Shown here piece by piece: positions 50,501-63,674 of a stretch of 64,000 bases of DNA; within the stretch, counting starts at the first letter, position 1, and every line of letters begins with the position of its first letter. The notes under the pieces were generated by a model. That model saw nothing but the letters and a program-made list of their open reading frames with translations. It made no database searches and was not told the origin of the DNA. The stretch is from the NCBI RefSeq assembly GCF_028453695.1, contig NC_135774.1, positions 8,246,001-8,310,000 of the forward strand, written 5' to 3'. The position numbers were made by a program, and so were the translations under genes. This DNA comes from Augochlora pura (taxonomy: Eukaryota; Arthropoda; Insecta; Hymenoptera; Halictidae).

Positions 50501-51925
50501 ATACGGGACGCCTGATTATTTCCGCCGTAAACGAAATAATCGATCGTTTTTGAGCGAAATTTTTAGCGTTACTTTTCGATTTCATGCCATTTTAATCTTG
50601 CACCATTTTAGCTTTTTGTACTAGATTGTTGTATACCATAGTGCTGTAATAAAAACATTGCGGTGAACGAAAATGGAGAAATATTCGATTCGAAGATGCC
50701 TGTTCATTATTAAAAATTGTTACAAATTTGGTGAAAGTTATGCAGTAGTTTTCTTCAGAAAGAACGCTGTGATAATGTTAATGAACTGCTTTCTTCAAAT
50801 CTTTCTAGTTATTCTTCCGATTTGCATGTTTTATGGATAGTTTTCTCTTCAATGGTCTGTAGGAAATTTTCTTCCGACTTTTACGTAACTTTCGCCAAAT
50901 TTTGTATTAATTTCGAATAATAGACAGACGTTGCTGAATCGAATATCTCTGATTTTTGTTCACCACAATGTTTTTATTTATCCATTGTCAAATAATGCAT
51001 GACATGTACACACGTTCGACATGTATACATGAACGTGTTACAATCGTTTTGATTAAAATTCTAGCGATCATTGCGTCAAGCAGCGTGTTCGAAGAATGTT
51101 ATTTTACTTCGTGGGTGGCGTCTGACTTCCATTCGATATTTCACAAAATTGACTTCAAAGCTGTGTCGCAATGCGGAAAGGTTATTAACCGTTGCAAAAT
51201 TGGAAAGGACAAATGACAAATCGCCGTGACCACGTCCAATGGTCCCTCAGCGTTACAAAACCGAAGTGAATCGATGTCGTGTTCGAGTTGCAAGCTTCAT
51301 TTTTCGCATCTTGCATTTATCTATTTGACAGAAATGGCACAGTGTGTACACATACAGTTAACGAAATATAATAAAAACTGTAATAGATTTTAACAAGGAA
51401 CAACAAATGCCAACGAGAGGCAAAGAAGACGATTTATATTAAATGATCAATAGGAATATACAAATGACGATACCGCGATTTTACATTAAACATTCACTAT
51501 AACATTCATTATTTCACACTGCACATGTTTACATTTTTTTTTAAAATAATTTAATAAATAATTAAATTAAATAAATTTTTTTTTACATTCTAAATCCAAT
51601 TGACAGCGAAGTAATGAAAAAATTAATAACCAGAATGCCACGATTAGTAGATGCGAGTTTAAAAACACACGTTATACATACATATACATATATTGATGAG
51701 AAGAAGATATAATTGTTTTTTAGTATTATTGATGTTTTATTTGATTAATCATTGATTAAATACGATCCGTAATTTTGTACAAAACAGTATACATGAAATG
51801 TAATTAAGTTTATTAAAGATTTTATAATTTTTTTTTTAGATATTATAGATAAGAGTTAAGAAGGCGTTCACATGTACTTTTGAGCCATAGTATACATCGA
51901 TTTCATATCTCTCCAAATGTTATTC

Positions 51926-52125
51926 TTAGAAAGCGGATTTTATTTGTTTATGGTATAATAGATCAATTACAATTTCAACGTTTGAAAATTCAAAGCATTT
52001 TCGAACGTCCATGTGTTATTTTTAATCTATTAAAATGATTAAAGGAAGAACGACGTTGCTACTTTGTTTCTATGCTTTGCGACTGATGTTAATAATTTTA
52101 ATTTTTCATAAATTTCCGCAATCTA
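51926..52125. mobile_element. GACTGCGGATTTTTATGCA-family element, about 200 bp
   Basis: Left TTAGAAAGCGGATTTTATTT, right CATAAATTTCCGCAATCTAA (reversed TTAGATTGCGGAAATTTATG), so the ends are inverted repeats. The interior TTTTTAATCTATTAAAATGA followed by AGAACGACGTTGCTACTT is shared with 39665-39836. Confidence 0.65.
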
Positions 52126-53154
52126 ATTATTGTTAAAACGCATCTGACGTATAATATTCTATCTCATGATATTATTATCATTAATAATAACAATAATATT
52201 GTTCATATCATTAACGATAGTGATATTGTTAATATCATTAATAATAATATTTTTAATATTTCTAATCGCTTAGAGTGTTTAACGCGCTGCTTTCCTTGCA
52301 CAAACATATTTGCTTTTGTATACTATTCACTTCAATTGATTTACTGGACAGCCAAGAATAATCGAGTACAATATGTTGCTTGACATATCAATGATTGGAT
52401 CAATATCAAATTATGATCGAAAACATAGATCACCATTAAACGATATATCATAACTAGACCGCGGATTTGATACCTCTGTGACAGCAGCGATCAAGTGAAA
52501 CATAAAACAGGTAGAACAAGAATAATTTAGAAACACCGCCGAAACGATTAAAAGAAGTAATTAATTTTTACTCAACTATTGTTGCTCATAATTCGTGCAA
52601 ATCAGTTTTATTTCACATGATAAACCGCAGTTTACTCATCAATTCAATTATGAAGTTATTTAATAGACTCGATGCAGTCGCGCGATTACAAGAATATATG
52701 GAGTTCTATTTTTAGTTTATCATTACAGACAAATATCGTGCCGTGGGAGAGATTTAAATCCTCTTCGCGTTCCTTAACCGGAAGCCGCAGAAATTCTACA
52801 CAAACGAAATAATGGCACTGCCCACAAGATGACAGAAGATCATCCGTCACAATGCCGCTTTCGTTTTATTGCTTCACCGCGTAGGTTTAGCATAAGTCTC
52901 TCAATTACCTCTTGAAAGAAGTTTTAGAACTTTTTCGACAATTCTACAGTCTATTGTGACATTCAATTTGTTAATACATATTCGACCGTGTGACGAAAAT
53001 TCGTCGTTTGCATATTACAGAAAATTATTGATTCTTATTCTTTTAATTCTAATTCTTACCAAACGCAGATAATTTTAACAAAAGATGTTATAATTATAAC
53101 CATCACTGAAAAATATATGATTTTTAAAATAACGTTGTAAAGATAATAGTCTCC

Positions 53155-53690
53155 ATAAATGATTTTTAATGTATCATTTTACCATTTTTCAATTTACAAC
53201 ATAAAATTCATACGATGCATGTATTCAGATTAAAATACGCGAATGTAATAACAATATTAACGTTGTAAAGATCTTTAACAAAAGTGATCTTTAAAGATGA
53301 TTTTAATGGTTTCGTTTCGTCATGTTCGAAACTGCAAAAAGAAATCCAATTGAATATTAATAGAAACTCTGTTTGTGTTCAATGTAGTAAAAATAAACAC
53401 GAAAAATACGAATAGATGTAAATAAAATAAAATTTAATATAGATGACAAAAATGATGTTTTAGCGAAAACAAATGTATTTGTAATCAATGTAGTCACAGT
53501 AAAATATACTATAATATCTAAAGTAAATATAATATAATATATATAAATATATTTAATGATTTTAAAGATGCTATTTCACCGGTTTTACAACTTCAGGCGA
53601 GATTTAAAAAATTCACACTAAAATTCATTTGTGCCTAATGTATTCAGAATAAAGTATACAAATATGGCACTAAAAATAATGTTACGGGAA
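53155..53690. repeat. Degenerate tandem repeat of about 200 bp or more
   Basis: Three diverged blocks beginning near 53155, 53290 and 53555. Each has GATTTTAA, a TTTCRYC segment, an AAATTCA or ATCCAATT block, then GTGTTCAATGTA or GTGCCTAATGTATTCAGA and AAATATA. The alignment is by eye and weak. Confidence 0.35.
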
Positions 53691-55974
53691 CGATGATTTT
53701 TAAGACTGATTTAAAATGTTTAAGCATGCAAAAAGAATTTCAAATAGCTCAAATGAAATGCTTTCGTTGTAATCGTGTACCGGTACGAGCACTCCAACAA
53801 GCATCCTGTATAAATTGTTGTGTACATGGAACGTAAACTGGGCAGGTCTCGAGGAAGGATATCTTCCTCTTCTGTTAGTTTCTCTCATTTGAGGTCTCGT
53901 CGGGTCAGGTATAGCGGGTGTGTTTCGTTGTTCGCGTTTCACGTTCCCGGTCGGGATCACCTGCGAATACCTGAGCCTCTATTCACGGATTGATTTTACA
54001 CCGAATATCGAAGCCTTCGAAAACATCTGCCAGCTGCTACACACGGTTTATATTGACCTTCAAAAACGCACAAAAAGCCGATAATAAAAGGTATTAATAA
54101 TTAATTAAATTGAAAATATTTATTCAGTTCTTCATTTTTTCTAGTCAAACTTTAAGAATATCAAAATAAAACAAGATCTTATTTCAATTAATAGAATATT
54201 AACTCGTTGGACTCGGAATAAATGAAAATCGTGTTGAATGCTATTGAATTTTGCAATTATTGCAAGCCATAAATGCATAAAAATATGCCATGTGATTAAT
54301 AATTTGTTGAATAAATATATTGATTTGACAGAGATTGTTAATTAATTACAAACTTTTGTATGTAACGTTGGGAATATTTTAATTATAAAATATTTTAATT
54401 ATACATATTTGGGAATATGTATTTATTATTAACTTATATAGTATAATAGATACTGTTATTATATAATCTTCTATAATAATATTACAAATAACAACTTGAC
54501 TATGAACGTTTACATAAATTCAACATGTTTAAGCTAGTATTAAACAATAAGGAGTAAACAGTAATTTTTTATTAATAATATTATATCATTATATCTGACT
54601 GGAACACTGACTTATTCTTTCTTTATTTATTTATATACATCGTAACCACAAGGATTTACTATTTTTTAATTCCGTATATAGAAAATTTAATATATTTACA
54701 TTCTCAAGCAAATTAGATTACAATTCATAAATCAATTCTGAATGAAATAAGCTAATTTCAATTAAATTACTAATAAACTATCGATTCCCACGAAACTACT
54801 TACGATTTTCAAAACGACTTGCATAAGTGCAATTCAATTTCTTCGCCTTTTCCACATTCTTTCATTTCCAACGTTTTGAAAGCAACTACCACTCGCGCTG
54901 CAATGTTGCTGCTGTGCTTCAACGTTTAATTGAATCAATTAAGGAAATAATGATGGCAGTAATTATGCCAATTTAATAGGTTTAATCGTTCGTGGGCTCG
55001 GAGAAGTCTCGTAATAGTTTACAATGTAACCGTTCCTTTTATTTCGTTGTATTTAAATGTTATCATCGTTATCTCTAGAATGCACCCCTTCTATTTTCTG
55101 ACGTGAGCAACATCATGAAGTTGCGAGCGTCTACAAATAAAATTTTAATAACCAAAATATTACTTATTATCTTCAAAATGTAAAATATGAAGTACGATAC
55201 GAGTTACGAGGACAAGGAGAACCTCGATGGTTTAGCATTGACTTACACGTTCGCAGATAATTTTAAAATGTTATAGGGTCGCCGAAAATCCTCTGGTGTC
55301 GTTGCAGGGTTAAATTAGAAAACATGTCCGATAAATTATAAAACGGTTTTAAACCGTTCCATTAGAACGTCTAAATTGCCCAGCGTGAATTTTATAACAT
55401 GTAAATGCGATACGCGCGCTCGCTTATAATTGTAACGAATAATTTTGCATAAGTCGCGATACCGCGTGAGTAAATACTGTCACGTGTACCAGGAAGTAAA
55501 TCACGCTTTTTCGAATTGAACATGTGGCAATGGAATTAGTTCGAGGGCGTCATTAGAATTTCACGAGGTGAAATCGTTGAGCGTAGGTGTTGAGAGGACA
55601 CTTCAAGACCAATGAATCTGTTTCAAGTGGATTTTAAATCACAGGTCGACAAGATGTGATCCAATTAACGGATAATCGCAACACGTAAGGAGCAAACATT
55701 CGTTTGCAATGTTTCTCTCGCTGTGAAATTGTTTCAACAAATTTCTTTGTACTCTTGCTACAATATTGTTTTCCTCAGACATTATACGATCTTGGTAGCA
55801 TGCCCTTTCACTGTAAAATTGTTTAAACATATTTCTATACGTTCTTGTTGCAATATTATTTTTCCATCATGAATTAATTCCTTTTAATAACCTTTAATAA
55901 CCATATACGTTTGTTGCTACAATGTTATTTTCTTTCAACATTGTATGCTTTTTTTACATTGTTATTTCGAATAA

Positions 55975-56085
55975 CCTTGAATAAATGAATCGATTCAATC
56001 GTTTCTTAAGAAGAGAGACCGCTTTATAATTTCAACAATTTAAGAATGAAAAATATGGAATGGTCATTCGATGACAGGTTTAGTG
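55975..56085. mobile_element. Right-end fragment of the CACTAAA TTAA element
   Basis: Shares TTGAATAAA, CAATCGTTTCTTAAGAAGAG, TTATAATTTCAACAATTT and the terminus AGGTTTAGTG followed by TTAA (56086-56089) with 48478-48593. No left terminus was found. Confidence 0.6.
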
Positions 56086-57848
56086 TTAAGTACAGTCGAA
56101 CCTGCTTTTGCGCGGTCTTTCTTCATGTCGAATAGAAACAGGTTGGACTGTAAAATTTTAGAATTTAATTTTAGAAATTAAAATTTTAATTTCACGAAAT
56201 TATTTAAACACGAAGATGAGATATGTATAAACCTAATTGCTGCACTACGGATTTTCATGCAGAATAGAACTGTCTAAGTTAACCCCATGCATTATAAGCA
56301 CATAATGCCGCATTACCACGAAGTTTTGCTAGTCAACATTTTCGTAGTTTGTTTATCAGAAAAAAATGAGAAAGAATACATTTTATCAGTGTGATAATTG
56401 TCATGTGGCATTATGCACTGGCCATTTCAAGTCTTATCATGTTGTGCAAAATAATTAAATTCCATTTCTTTTATTATTGTCAATCTATAATGAAAATCCT
56501 TCATTTATGCAATATTGTTTTCCTTTCTCATATTTTGAAACATTTTCATTCAAATACATTCAAAACAAAATTTGATAATAAGTACGAATTCACCAGTTTT
56601 CCGTATGATGCAAATGGGTTAAGAAGGATTAATTAAACAAAAGTGTCTTTACCCTTGTAATAATTCTAATCCGTTGAAAATAATATAAAAATATCCTTGA
56701 TTCTTCGATTGTCATTTTCGTTTCGTATTCAACCTATTCATTTTTGTCCTAATGCATAAAATCCGAAGTTCAGTAACATAAATGAATAATCAGTTGATTT
56801 TCATGTCTTAATGAAAATCGTCTGATTTATTTGCAACAAATTCATCCTTGAAGAGGTTAAGTTAAAAGGTTAAGTTAGCTGGTATCCGACAACAGTTTTC
56901 TATCCAAATAACGATCCTAGACGACCGTAACGATGTTAATTGAAGAAAATTTCTCTCGAAAGACAGAGAACCGAAGCGAAGTGTACACAGTATCGTGAGC
57001 CAATCACGTTCGCGAAGTAGGAACAATATTTCTCGGCTACGTCGAGGAAACAGCTTCGCAGACGCTAGACCGATGGTCTCGAAACGTTGGCTAACTATTG
57101 CGGGCATTGCGTGCTGCAATGTTTACAAAATGAACGATGAATCAGACGTCCAATTTTTCTTATTTGAATCCGCATCTTATGACAATCGCGTGTTCATTGT
57201 ATCAACAGAGTTCCGACGAATAAATAAAGCGTCGACGTCGAATCGTCGGCTCGTTTGCATCGCCACGCCGACCATAATTACACGGTGTCTTGCGTAATTC
57301 CAATGGAAAGTTATGCTCTTGTTTCGCCGGCTAAATGCACGGTTAATTGGAATAGTAAAAACACACGATGGCTCGCGACTTTCTAGAGTAGCGCGCGGCG
57401 GCGAGTACGCGAGCCGGAATTGGAAGACAAATTCTAGGCGATGCTAACGCGACGAACAATGGCAGAATTTCGCGTTTTGGCTAATTTCTTGCTCTCATTC
57501 CCGCATCCTGCAAGTATCTACGTTTGCGTTGAACTCGTCAAGACCACGATGTTGTATTAACTCGTTCGCGTGTTATTTTCTTCGCAGCTGTAATAATTGG
57601 GAGTTCTTCAATAAGTTACTTGGTAATTAATGCTGCGGGGTTGTAGCTGCCTCTAACACGTGTTGCTTTGTATAAATTACTGAATTTATATAAACCTACA
57701 GGCAATTACAGAGAGGTGTTCCGTAGAAATAATTCGTTTTAGGATACATTGATAGGTTATGTCAAATATCTTCAAAACAGTCGATGATACTAAAACATGT
57801 TTCCAGTAACATTTTGATGGTTTTAGGGGTCGCGCAATATAATATTAA

Positions 57849-58086
57849 CCCTTTGCACTCAAAGTCATTTTCATTATAAATATAAAACAATTTCTCTGGC
57901 TTATAGTATTCTCATTTTATACGACAAAGTGCATTTTATGCATACGAAATTGATTCTCGTGACGGAAGCCAACAGTTTCACTTTTAACAATTATTGCAAT
58001 CTAATCTTTGTTGGTATAAAGATTATTTGGAAACCTGATAGAACAATTTTAGTGGTGCCACAAAGTCACTGCTCAAGTACAAAGGG
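57849..58086. mobile_element. MITE with CCCTTTGYACTYRA termini, 238 bp
   Basis: TTAA at 57845-57848 precedes CCCTTTGCACTCAAAGTCA. The right end reversed reads CCCTTTGTACTTGAGCAGTG, flanked by TTAG (58087-58090), a one-base decay of TTAA. A fragment of the same family sits at 8978. Confidence 0.7.
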
Positions 58087-59209
58087 TTAGGTCTCTTCAT
58101 AGAGATACTAAGGCATTTATTGCGAGTAATTGATGATTTAGATTAATAAAATATCGAACTGATTAAAATGGGTCACTCGGTATATAGGACTTCATTTTAA
58201 AGATTTTACACAATGTTTCACCTTGTTCATTTTTTTATCATTGTGTCAATTTGATATTAAAGGACAGATTATGGCTGTACAAATAAGGGACGGATGAGAG
58301 TTTCTTTTTTTTATTATGAACTTTTGAATCACATGTGAAATTTATTTGATTGAAATTATCAATTTTAGAAATTAAATATAGGAGAAATACTGATAAACGT
58401 AATCTTAATGTAGAGGTACTGAGAATAATTTATATTTTCATTAAACAATGTTCGATGAGAGTTTAGAAACTAATACTATCGGATATATAATAGTAATATT
58501 ATAATTATGCATTATAATAATATATTATGCAATAATTAATATTATTAAATGTATTATAATAATAATAATATCATCGAATATATTTACATATAAGATTCTC
58601 GTGTCTGCTGTATTTCTACTCCCTGCTTAAACCCATCGATAAATAAATGATAATAAAGGTACACCGAAATAATTAACAAGCATTATAGCTAACAAATAGG
58701 AAGATGTAATAAACACTGCATTCCGGTGTTCGGAGTAGACTTGTTCTAAATCGGAAACCTGAAAAACAGCCTGTCACTTGCGAAGAGACGCCAGGACTTT
58801 CCCAGACCCATTTCGCCCACATTACCGCAATTCTGCAAGATCAGACGCGAGCTTGTTAACGTTCGCGAAACAACTTAACTGTCCTTGGAGCCCATTGTTC
58901 AGCCCACGACCCGGTTTCCATAGAAAAAACGTAAATACAATAATTTGCTCGCGTTTAGTAATCGTTATTATCGATCTCTGACGCCTTTCTGACATTTCTT
59001 GCGCAAGGATTAGTGGATTTATGCCAAGTAATAATATTACCTCGGCTCGATTATAAGTGGACTGCGGATTTGATGCACTTGCGAGAGAGACGAGTAAATA
59101 AGATTTAAACTTTCACTCGTTGAAATTATTGAGAGGAGAGATAAATATCTGATAAGCTCCTGCATCTCGCAGTCACTCGCACGATTTTTACTTTGCATAA
59201 ACTATAGCT

Positions 59210-59390
59210 ATACTGTGGATTTTTCTGCATTTATTGTAAAAATTGGTAACAGAAACAATGGAAACACTAGAATAAATTTGAGAGTATTGTTACATTATTG
59301 TCAATCGATTAAAATTATTAAACGAAGATATATATTCGATTCTTGTTTTAAACAATTACTCAACCATTCCATATAAGGATCTGCAGTCTA
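59210..59390. mobile_element. GACTGCGGATTTTTATGCA-family element, about 181 bp
   Basis: Left ATACTGTGGATTTTTCTGCA, right AAGGATCTGCAGTCTA (reversed TAGACTGCAGATCCTT). The interior TTGTCAATCGATTAAAATTA precedes AAACGAAGAT. This is the clearest complete copy. Confidence 0.65.
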
Positions 59391-60108
59391 GTTATAAGAA
59401 GCAGCAAATAAAAATTGATTGAAATAGTGTTAGGTTATAGTTATTTGTTCGAGTAAAGAAATCTATTGAAGAATAAATATCTATTGCCACTAATAAATGA
59501 TAACTTTTAGCAATATATTTTTATCTTTATTATCAATGACTTGAAGAAGTTATCCGTAATATAACATTGTTCTTAAATCATTCCGACCTTCTTATTGTCC
59601 AACATTTCACTTAATAATTTTATTAATAAACAACTCACAGAACTTGCATAACCTAACTTAGTTCTTTTCTTCCCATTATTTCGAACTATTAAAACGGTCT
59701 CTGGGATAATTTATTTTATCAATATACTGGAAAACTGTGCCAAATTGACATGAGGGACGGACGGACTGCGTTATAAACCGAAGATAAATATATCAAGATT
59801 ATTTACGAATTGATAGGTATTAAAATTTACCGTAACATAGATTGGCCATTTCGCTCTTTATCTGACCACTAGACGTTCTATCTTCCGGCTATTAAATCGT
59901 TAAACGTTTTAAACAGTAAAACATATTTTTCTCTCTACTTCTTGGCAAACTGTGCGTAAAGATAGCAATTCGCAGTTTCAATTGCAGCCTAATTAAAAAA
60001 CATGATGGAACGCTTCCTTAGAAAATCGTGATTATAATCATTCTCCTCAACGTTATGAAATGTCTGATAAATACGTAGTCCGTGATATTTTTAAATAGAA
60101 ATTACTAT

Positions 60109-60435
60109 TTTAAATAGAAATTTCAAGTTATAGTGGATTTTTAATAGAAATTTGCACTGTAATGAATTTTTAATGAAATTTAAAAAGAAATTTTAAGTTA
60201 TAATAGATCCTTAACAGAGATTCAAATCATAATAAATATTTAATGCGAATTTAAGTCGAAATTTCAAGTTATGATAGATTTTTAATAGAACTTCAAATTA
60301 TAATGAACTTGTCATGGAAATTTGAATAGAAATTTCATATTGTAATAAATTCTTAATAGAAAATCGAATTATAATTAATAAAATTCTAATCCATTTTGAA
60401 ATAGAAATTTTGTAGTGTAATAGATTTCTAACAGA
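60109..60435. repeat. 30-bp tandem array with a 12-bp insert, higher-order period about 71 bp
   Basis: Units of the form AAATTTCAAGTTATAATAGA followed by TTTTTAATAG. A repeated pattern of two 28-30 bp units plus a short AAATTTRAAWAG or AATTTAAGTCG piece of 11-12 bp occurs three times. A similar motif in inverted orientation is seen at about 2120-2400. Confidence 0.7.
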
Positions 60436-62686
60436 AAATATCAACTAATTTACAATTGAAGGATATAATTAATTATGATAAAAAAGGAATCAATATCTAT
60501 GCAGTCCCTATACTTTGCAATTAACAAAAACTAGTTTTATTTTGCATAAAAATCCGCACTTTACTTGAAATAGCTTGTCCAAACAAAAGAGATTTTTAAC
60601 GAACTTTACAAATTAAACTTTGGAAAACAACGAAACATATTCATCGTCCTTGGGTAGCCACAAATGGTTTTTCTTATGCAATATTTGGAATTTATAATGC
60701 TGAGCATAGCCTAATAAGGAGACATTAGCGGCGCTCGCGGCACGGTGATTTCAATGCCTGGTTGCATTGGTATTCTAAATCAATTCTTCGCTGCTTGCGA
60801 TCGCGAGAGACAATGGTTCACGAGCAACTTACAAATGTCATTACAAATGTCACGTACGCGTTCAAGAACTCCCCCCGCGCAGAATTTCTCGATTCTTTTT
60901 CTCAGCTTTCGTAATCCCCCGCAATTCGTGACCGGATAACGTTATTCCGTTAGCCGGCTGTAATTATGCTTACTTTCCAAACTTTTGGCGGGCTTTGCGG
61001 CGAAACTGTTTGGTTAGACTCTTCTCCTTTCGGATCGATGTTGTCGTTTCGTGATACTAATACTAAAACTTAATACTATTTCAAACAGTATTATCTGGAC
61101 AATGCAATATTGTTATATATTTAAGTGTGCATAATTATAACCTCAAAGTGACTTTTACATTGTTACTGATATCTAAACAAAATCTTAACGAAATATATTT
61201 GCACGTTTCTATTTTTTACCATTTTTAATATATTTTAATATATATTTTTTAAATATGATTTTTTGTTATAAATATCCATACAATATCCATTTAATATAAA
61301 TATCCAAATTACCAGTATCGTCATGCAAAAATGATTTTCGAAGAAGACAATAATGGCTGCACCTGTGTAAACAATAGCATGATACGTATAATTCGTTAAC
61401 CTTCGGCTCGATCGTAGCCGCAGCTGAATCCTGTTGTTGCGAGCAACGCGTCCGACGAAAATATCACAACATCCGATAGCAGCGATCGAAAATAAAAACC
61501 ATTGTTCATACACATGCATATGCACGACAGGGGGTCCTCATTCGGAACCACGTCTTTTTTTTTGTGTTATTAAAGTTGCGAACAAACGATTCGTACTTCA
61601 GCATTTTTATTCTTACAACTAGGTATATTAAATTGTAATTGATCATTTCTTTCCATAATAAAAATTAATTCAACCTGGCTCGTACTATATCAAAATTTTA
61701 TGATATAAATTTAAAAATAAAATAGAACGACGTGTTAGAAGTTAAATTTATTTTATACCAGTAAATAATTATCAATATCATAAAGTTTCATAAATTAGTA
61801 GTCGTAATGAAAATTATATACTAGTAAATAATAGTATTATAAGGTTTTATAATTTAATAACGAAATTTTCTTATATATTAATAAATAATTAATACTAATA
61901 TAAAGTTTTAATTCAATTTATTATATATTATTAAATATTATTATTACTTAATTAATATTAAATACTATTATTTATTATACATTATACATTACTAGACAGA
62001 GTGTATATCTATGTATACATCTTCTTTCCAAGGGGGGTTTTCTGAGACTAAGATTCGGGCATGAAGCAGCAAAATGATTTCATATAAATGTATAACACTT
62101 TACTCCGAATCCCATAGCGTTGACTGCGACAGCGGAGCTCGTAAAAAGAGCTGAATGTTCCCGCGCGGCAGAGGTCAAGCGCATTAAAGCAGAGACACGA
62201 ACCGCGAGTTTATAATCGCGCATGGAGCATTACGAAATACGATAGGGGATGTGTACGAAACTAAGATTATACCGGAGAGAGCCGTCTTTTAAAATAGTTG
62301 CACTCGTTAGACGACTACGTCCAGTTTAGGTCGCTTAACTGTTTCTAATCCGTACCCCATTAGCCCGTTTACGCGAAATTTTTCGAGTCGGCGGTCGTAA
62401 CGCTCGCTTTCCGGTGACAGTATACATATACAGGGTGTTTCATAATTCGTGCTGACGAATTAGGTCAAGTAGATTCTATGGTGGGGAATAAGACGAAAAT
62501 CAAGAACAATAAAATTATGTGAAAGGCTTCGTTTTCGAGGAAATCGAATTTAAATGTCATATATGCATTTTTAACAATATCTGAGAAAATAGACTGAGAA
62601 TAATAAACTAAACATGTTCTGTGTTTAATGTACTCTTCGATTGTATCTTGATAGAAAACAAGCCCTGACAATGTATCGTGTATAAT

Positions 62687-62711
62687 CCCGCTCAAAAGTA
62701 TATGAACACCC
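62687..62711 (-). repeat. Tc1-type terminal inverted repeat remnant
   Basis: GCTCAAAAGTATATGAACAC on the plus strand is a typical Tc1-family terminus (CTCAAAAGTATTTGRACACC type). It lies downstream of the transposase fragment on the minus strand, as expected for the 3' end of such an element. Confidence 0.65.
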
Positions 62712-62809
62712 TAACTCTTACTACTATCTAAAAAAGATTATGAAATCTTGAATAAACTCAATTAAATTTCGTCTAAGCTAGTTTTAGCAATATCAAAGAT
62801 CCCGTTTAA

Positions 62810-62940
62810 TCAATAATTAGTCAAATAACTTTTACCACTAGTAATAAAAATCAATTTTATCTTCTTATCAATATACCCACCGTGTGCTTTTATAACCGCA
62901 TTTATTGGACGTGCCATTCCGGCTGATAGTTTTTTCAGTA
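62810..62940 (-). pseudogene. C-terminal fragment of a Tc1-family transposase
   Basis: The minus-strand frame reads VLKKLSAGMARPINAVIKAH followed by GGYI, resembling the conserved end of Tc1 transposases (a SMPRRxxAVIKAxGG-type motif just before the stop). The original stop is lost and the frame continues about 20 residues to a TGA at 62810-62812. The rest of the transposase, including the DDE catalytic core, is absent, so it is an inactive relic. Confidence 0.6.
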
Positions 62941-63390
62941 CTTCGGTTAGGTTATGTTACATTTCGACCATAAAACTTGTCGTAAACGTGTTTAAAAATA
63001 AATGTTTCTATGAACGTTTTTAAAATTATGTTCTTACATGAATTTTTATTTAGTTAAAGGACTTAAATATTTAAACTGTTCAATTTCATGTTATCAAGGT
63101 GCATTATACATGTATATGCATTTATAATAATAATTTAAACGGTAATACAATTTTAATAGCAATAAAATCATTTGACAATAATAATACGCAGTGTATACTA
63201 TAGTGGCAAACGATATTAGCGTTCTATAAATAATCGATTGTTAATTAAGTACACGTACAATCGACTGATATTTAATTTCGATTTTTTAGGAAACGAAAAC
63301 TCTCACACGATTTTGTTGTTCTTAATTTTTGTTTTATATACAGCCATCGAATCTACCTAACCTATTTTGTACCATGAATTATGAAACACC

Positions 63391-63674
63391 ATTATGCTGT
63401 ATGTCTACTTCTAACACGATTATCAAAGTGAAACCATCCCGTGAAGAGCCAACGGAGCGGTTAGCCAAGCCATGAAATCTTAGTTAACCGCTGATTAAAA
63501 TAATTGTGATAGCTGAGTCCGCGGAGATAGCGACGATTCAACGCGGTAATGTCGCTGTAATTTTCGGTACAGTCGTTCCGCCTTTTTTGCGGCCTACTTT
63601 ATTTCAACCATAAAGGTGGACTCTTACTATAACCGCCATTGCGTTGCGGATTCATTCTCCTGCTGATTATATTC
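63391..63674. promoter_or_regulatory. GC-raised island near the right edge
   Basis: Moderately GC-raised, CG-containing sequence with no ORF of note. It may be regulatory. Confidence 0.2.

Larger units (their letters stand above)
50500..62430 (+). other. Non-coding tract with repeats and GC islands
   Basis: About 12 kb of AT-rich sequence with no convincing exon. GC-raised islands lie at about 53.8-53.98, 56.9-57.5, 58.76-58.9, 60.72-60.99 and 62.1-62.42 kb. Elements and arrays are listed separately. Short ORFs in the islands show no recognised domain. Confidence 0.55.
62434..63390. mobile_element. Foldback element with GGTGTTTCATAATTC termini, 957 bp
   Basis: Exact 15-bp inverted termini at 62434-62448 and 63376-63390. 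Inverted similarity continues for about 130 bp inward (blocks GTAGATTC, ATGG, AAGAACAA, AAATCGAA). The centre holds a Tc1 remnant, listed separately. Alternatively, these are two inverted copies of one dispersed repeat. Confidence 0.6.

Noticed and set aside
62465..62695. 76-codon minus-strand ORF in the left arm of the foldback
   Set aside because: Hydrophobic low-complexity frame in repeat DNA; not conserved with transposases.
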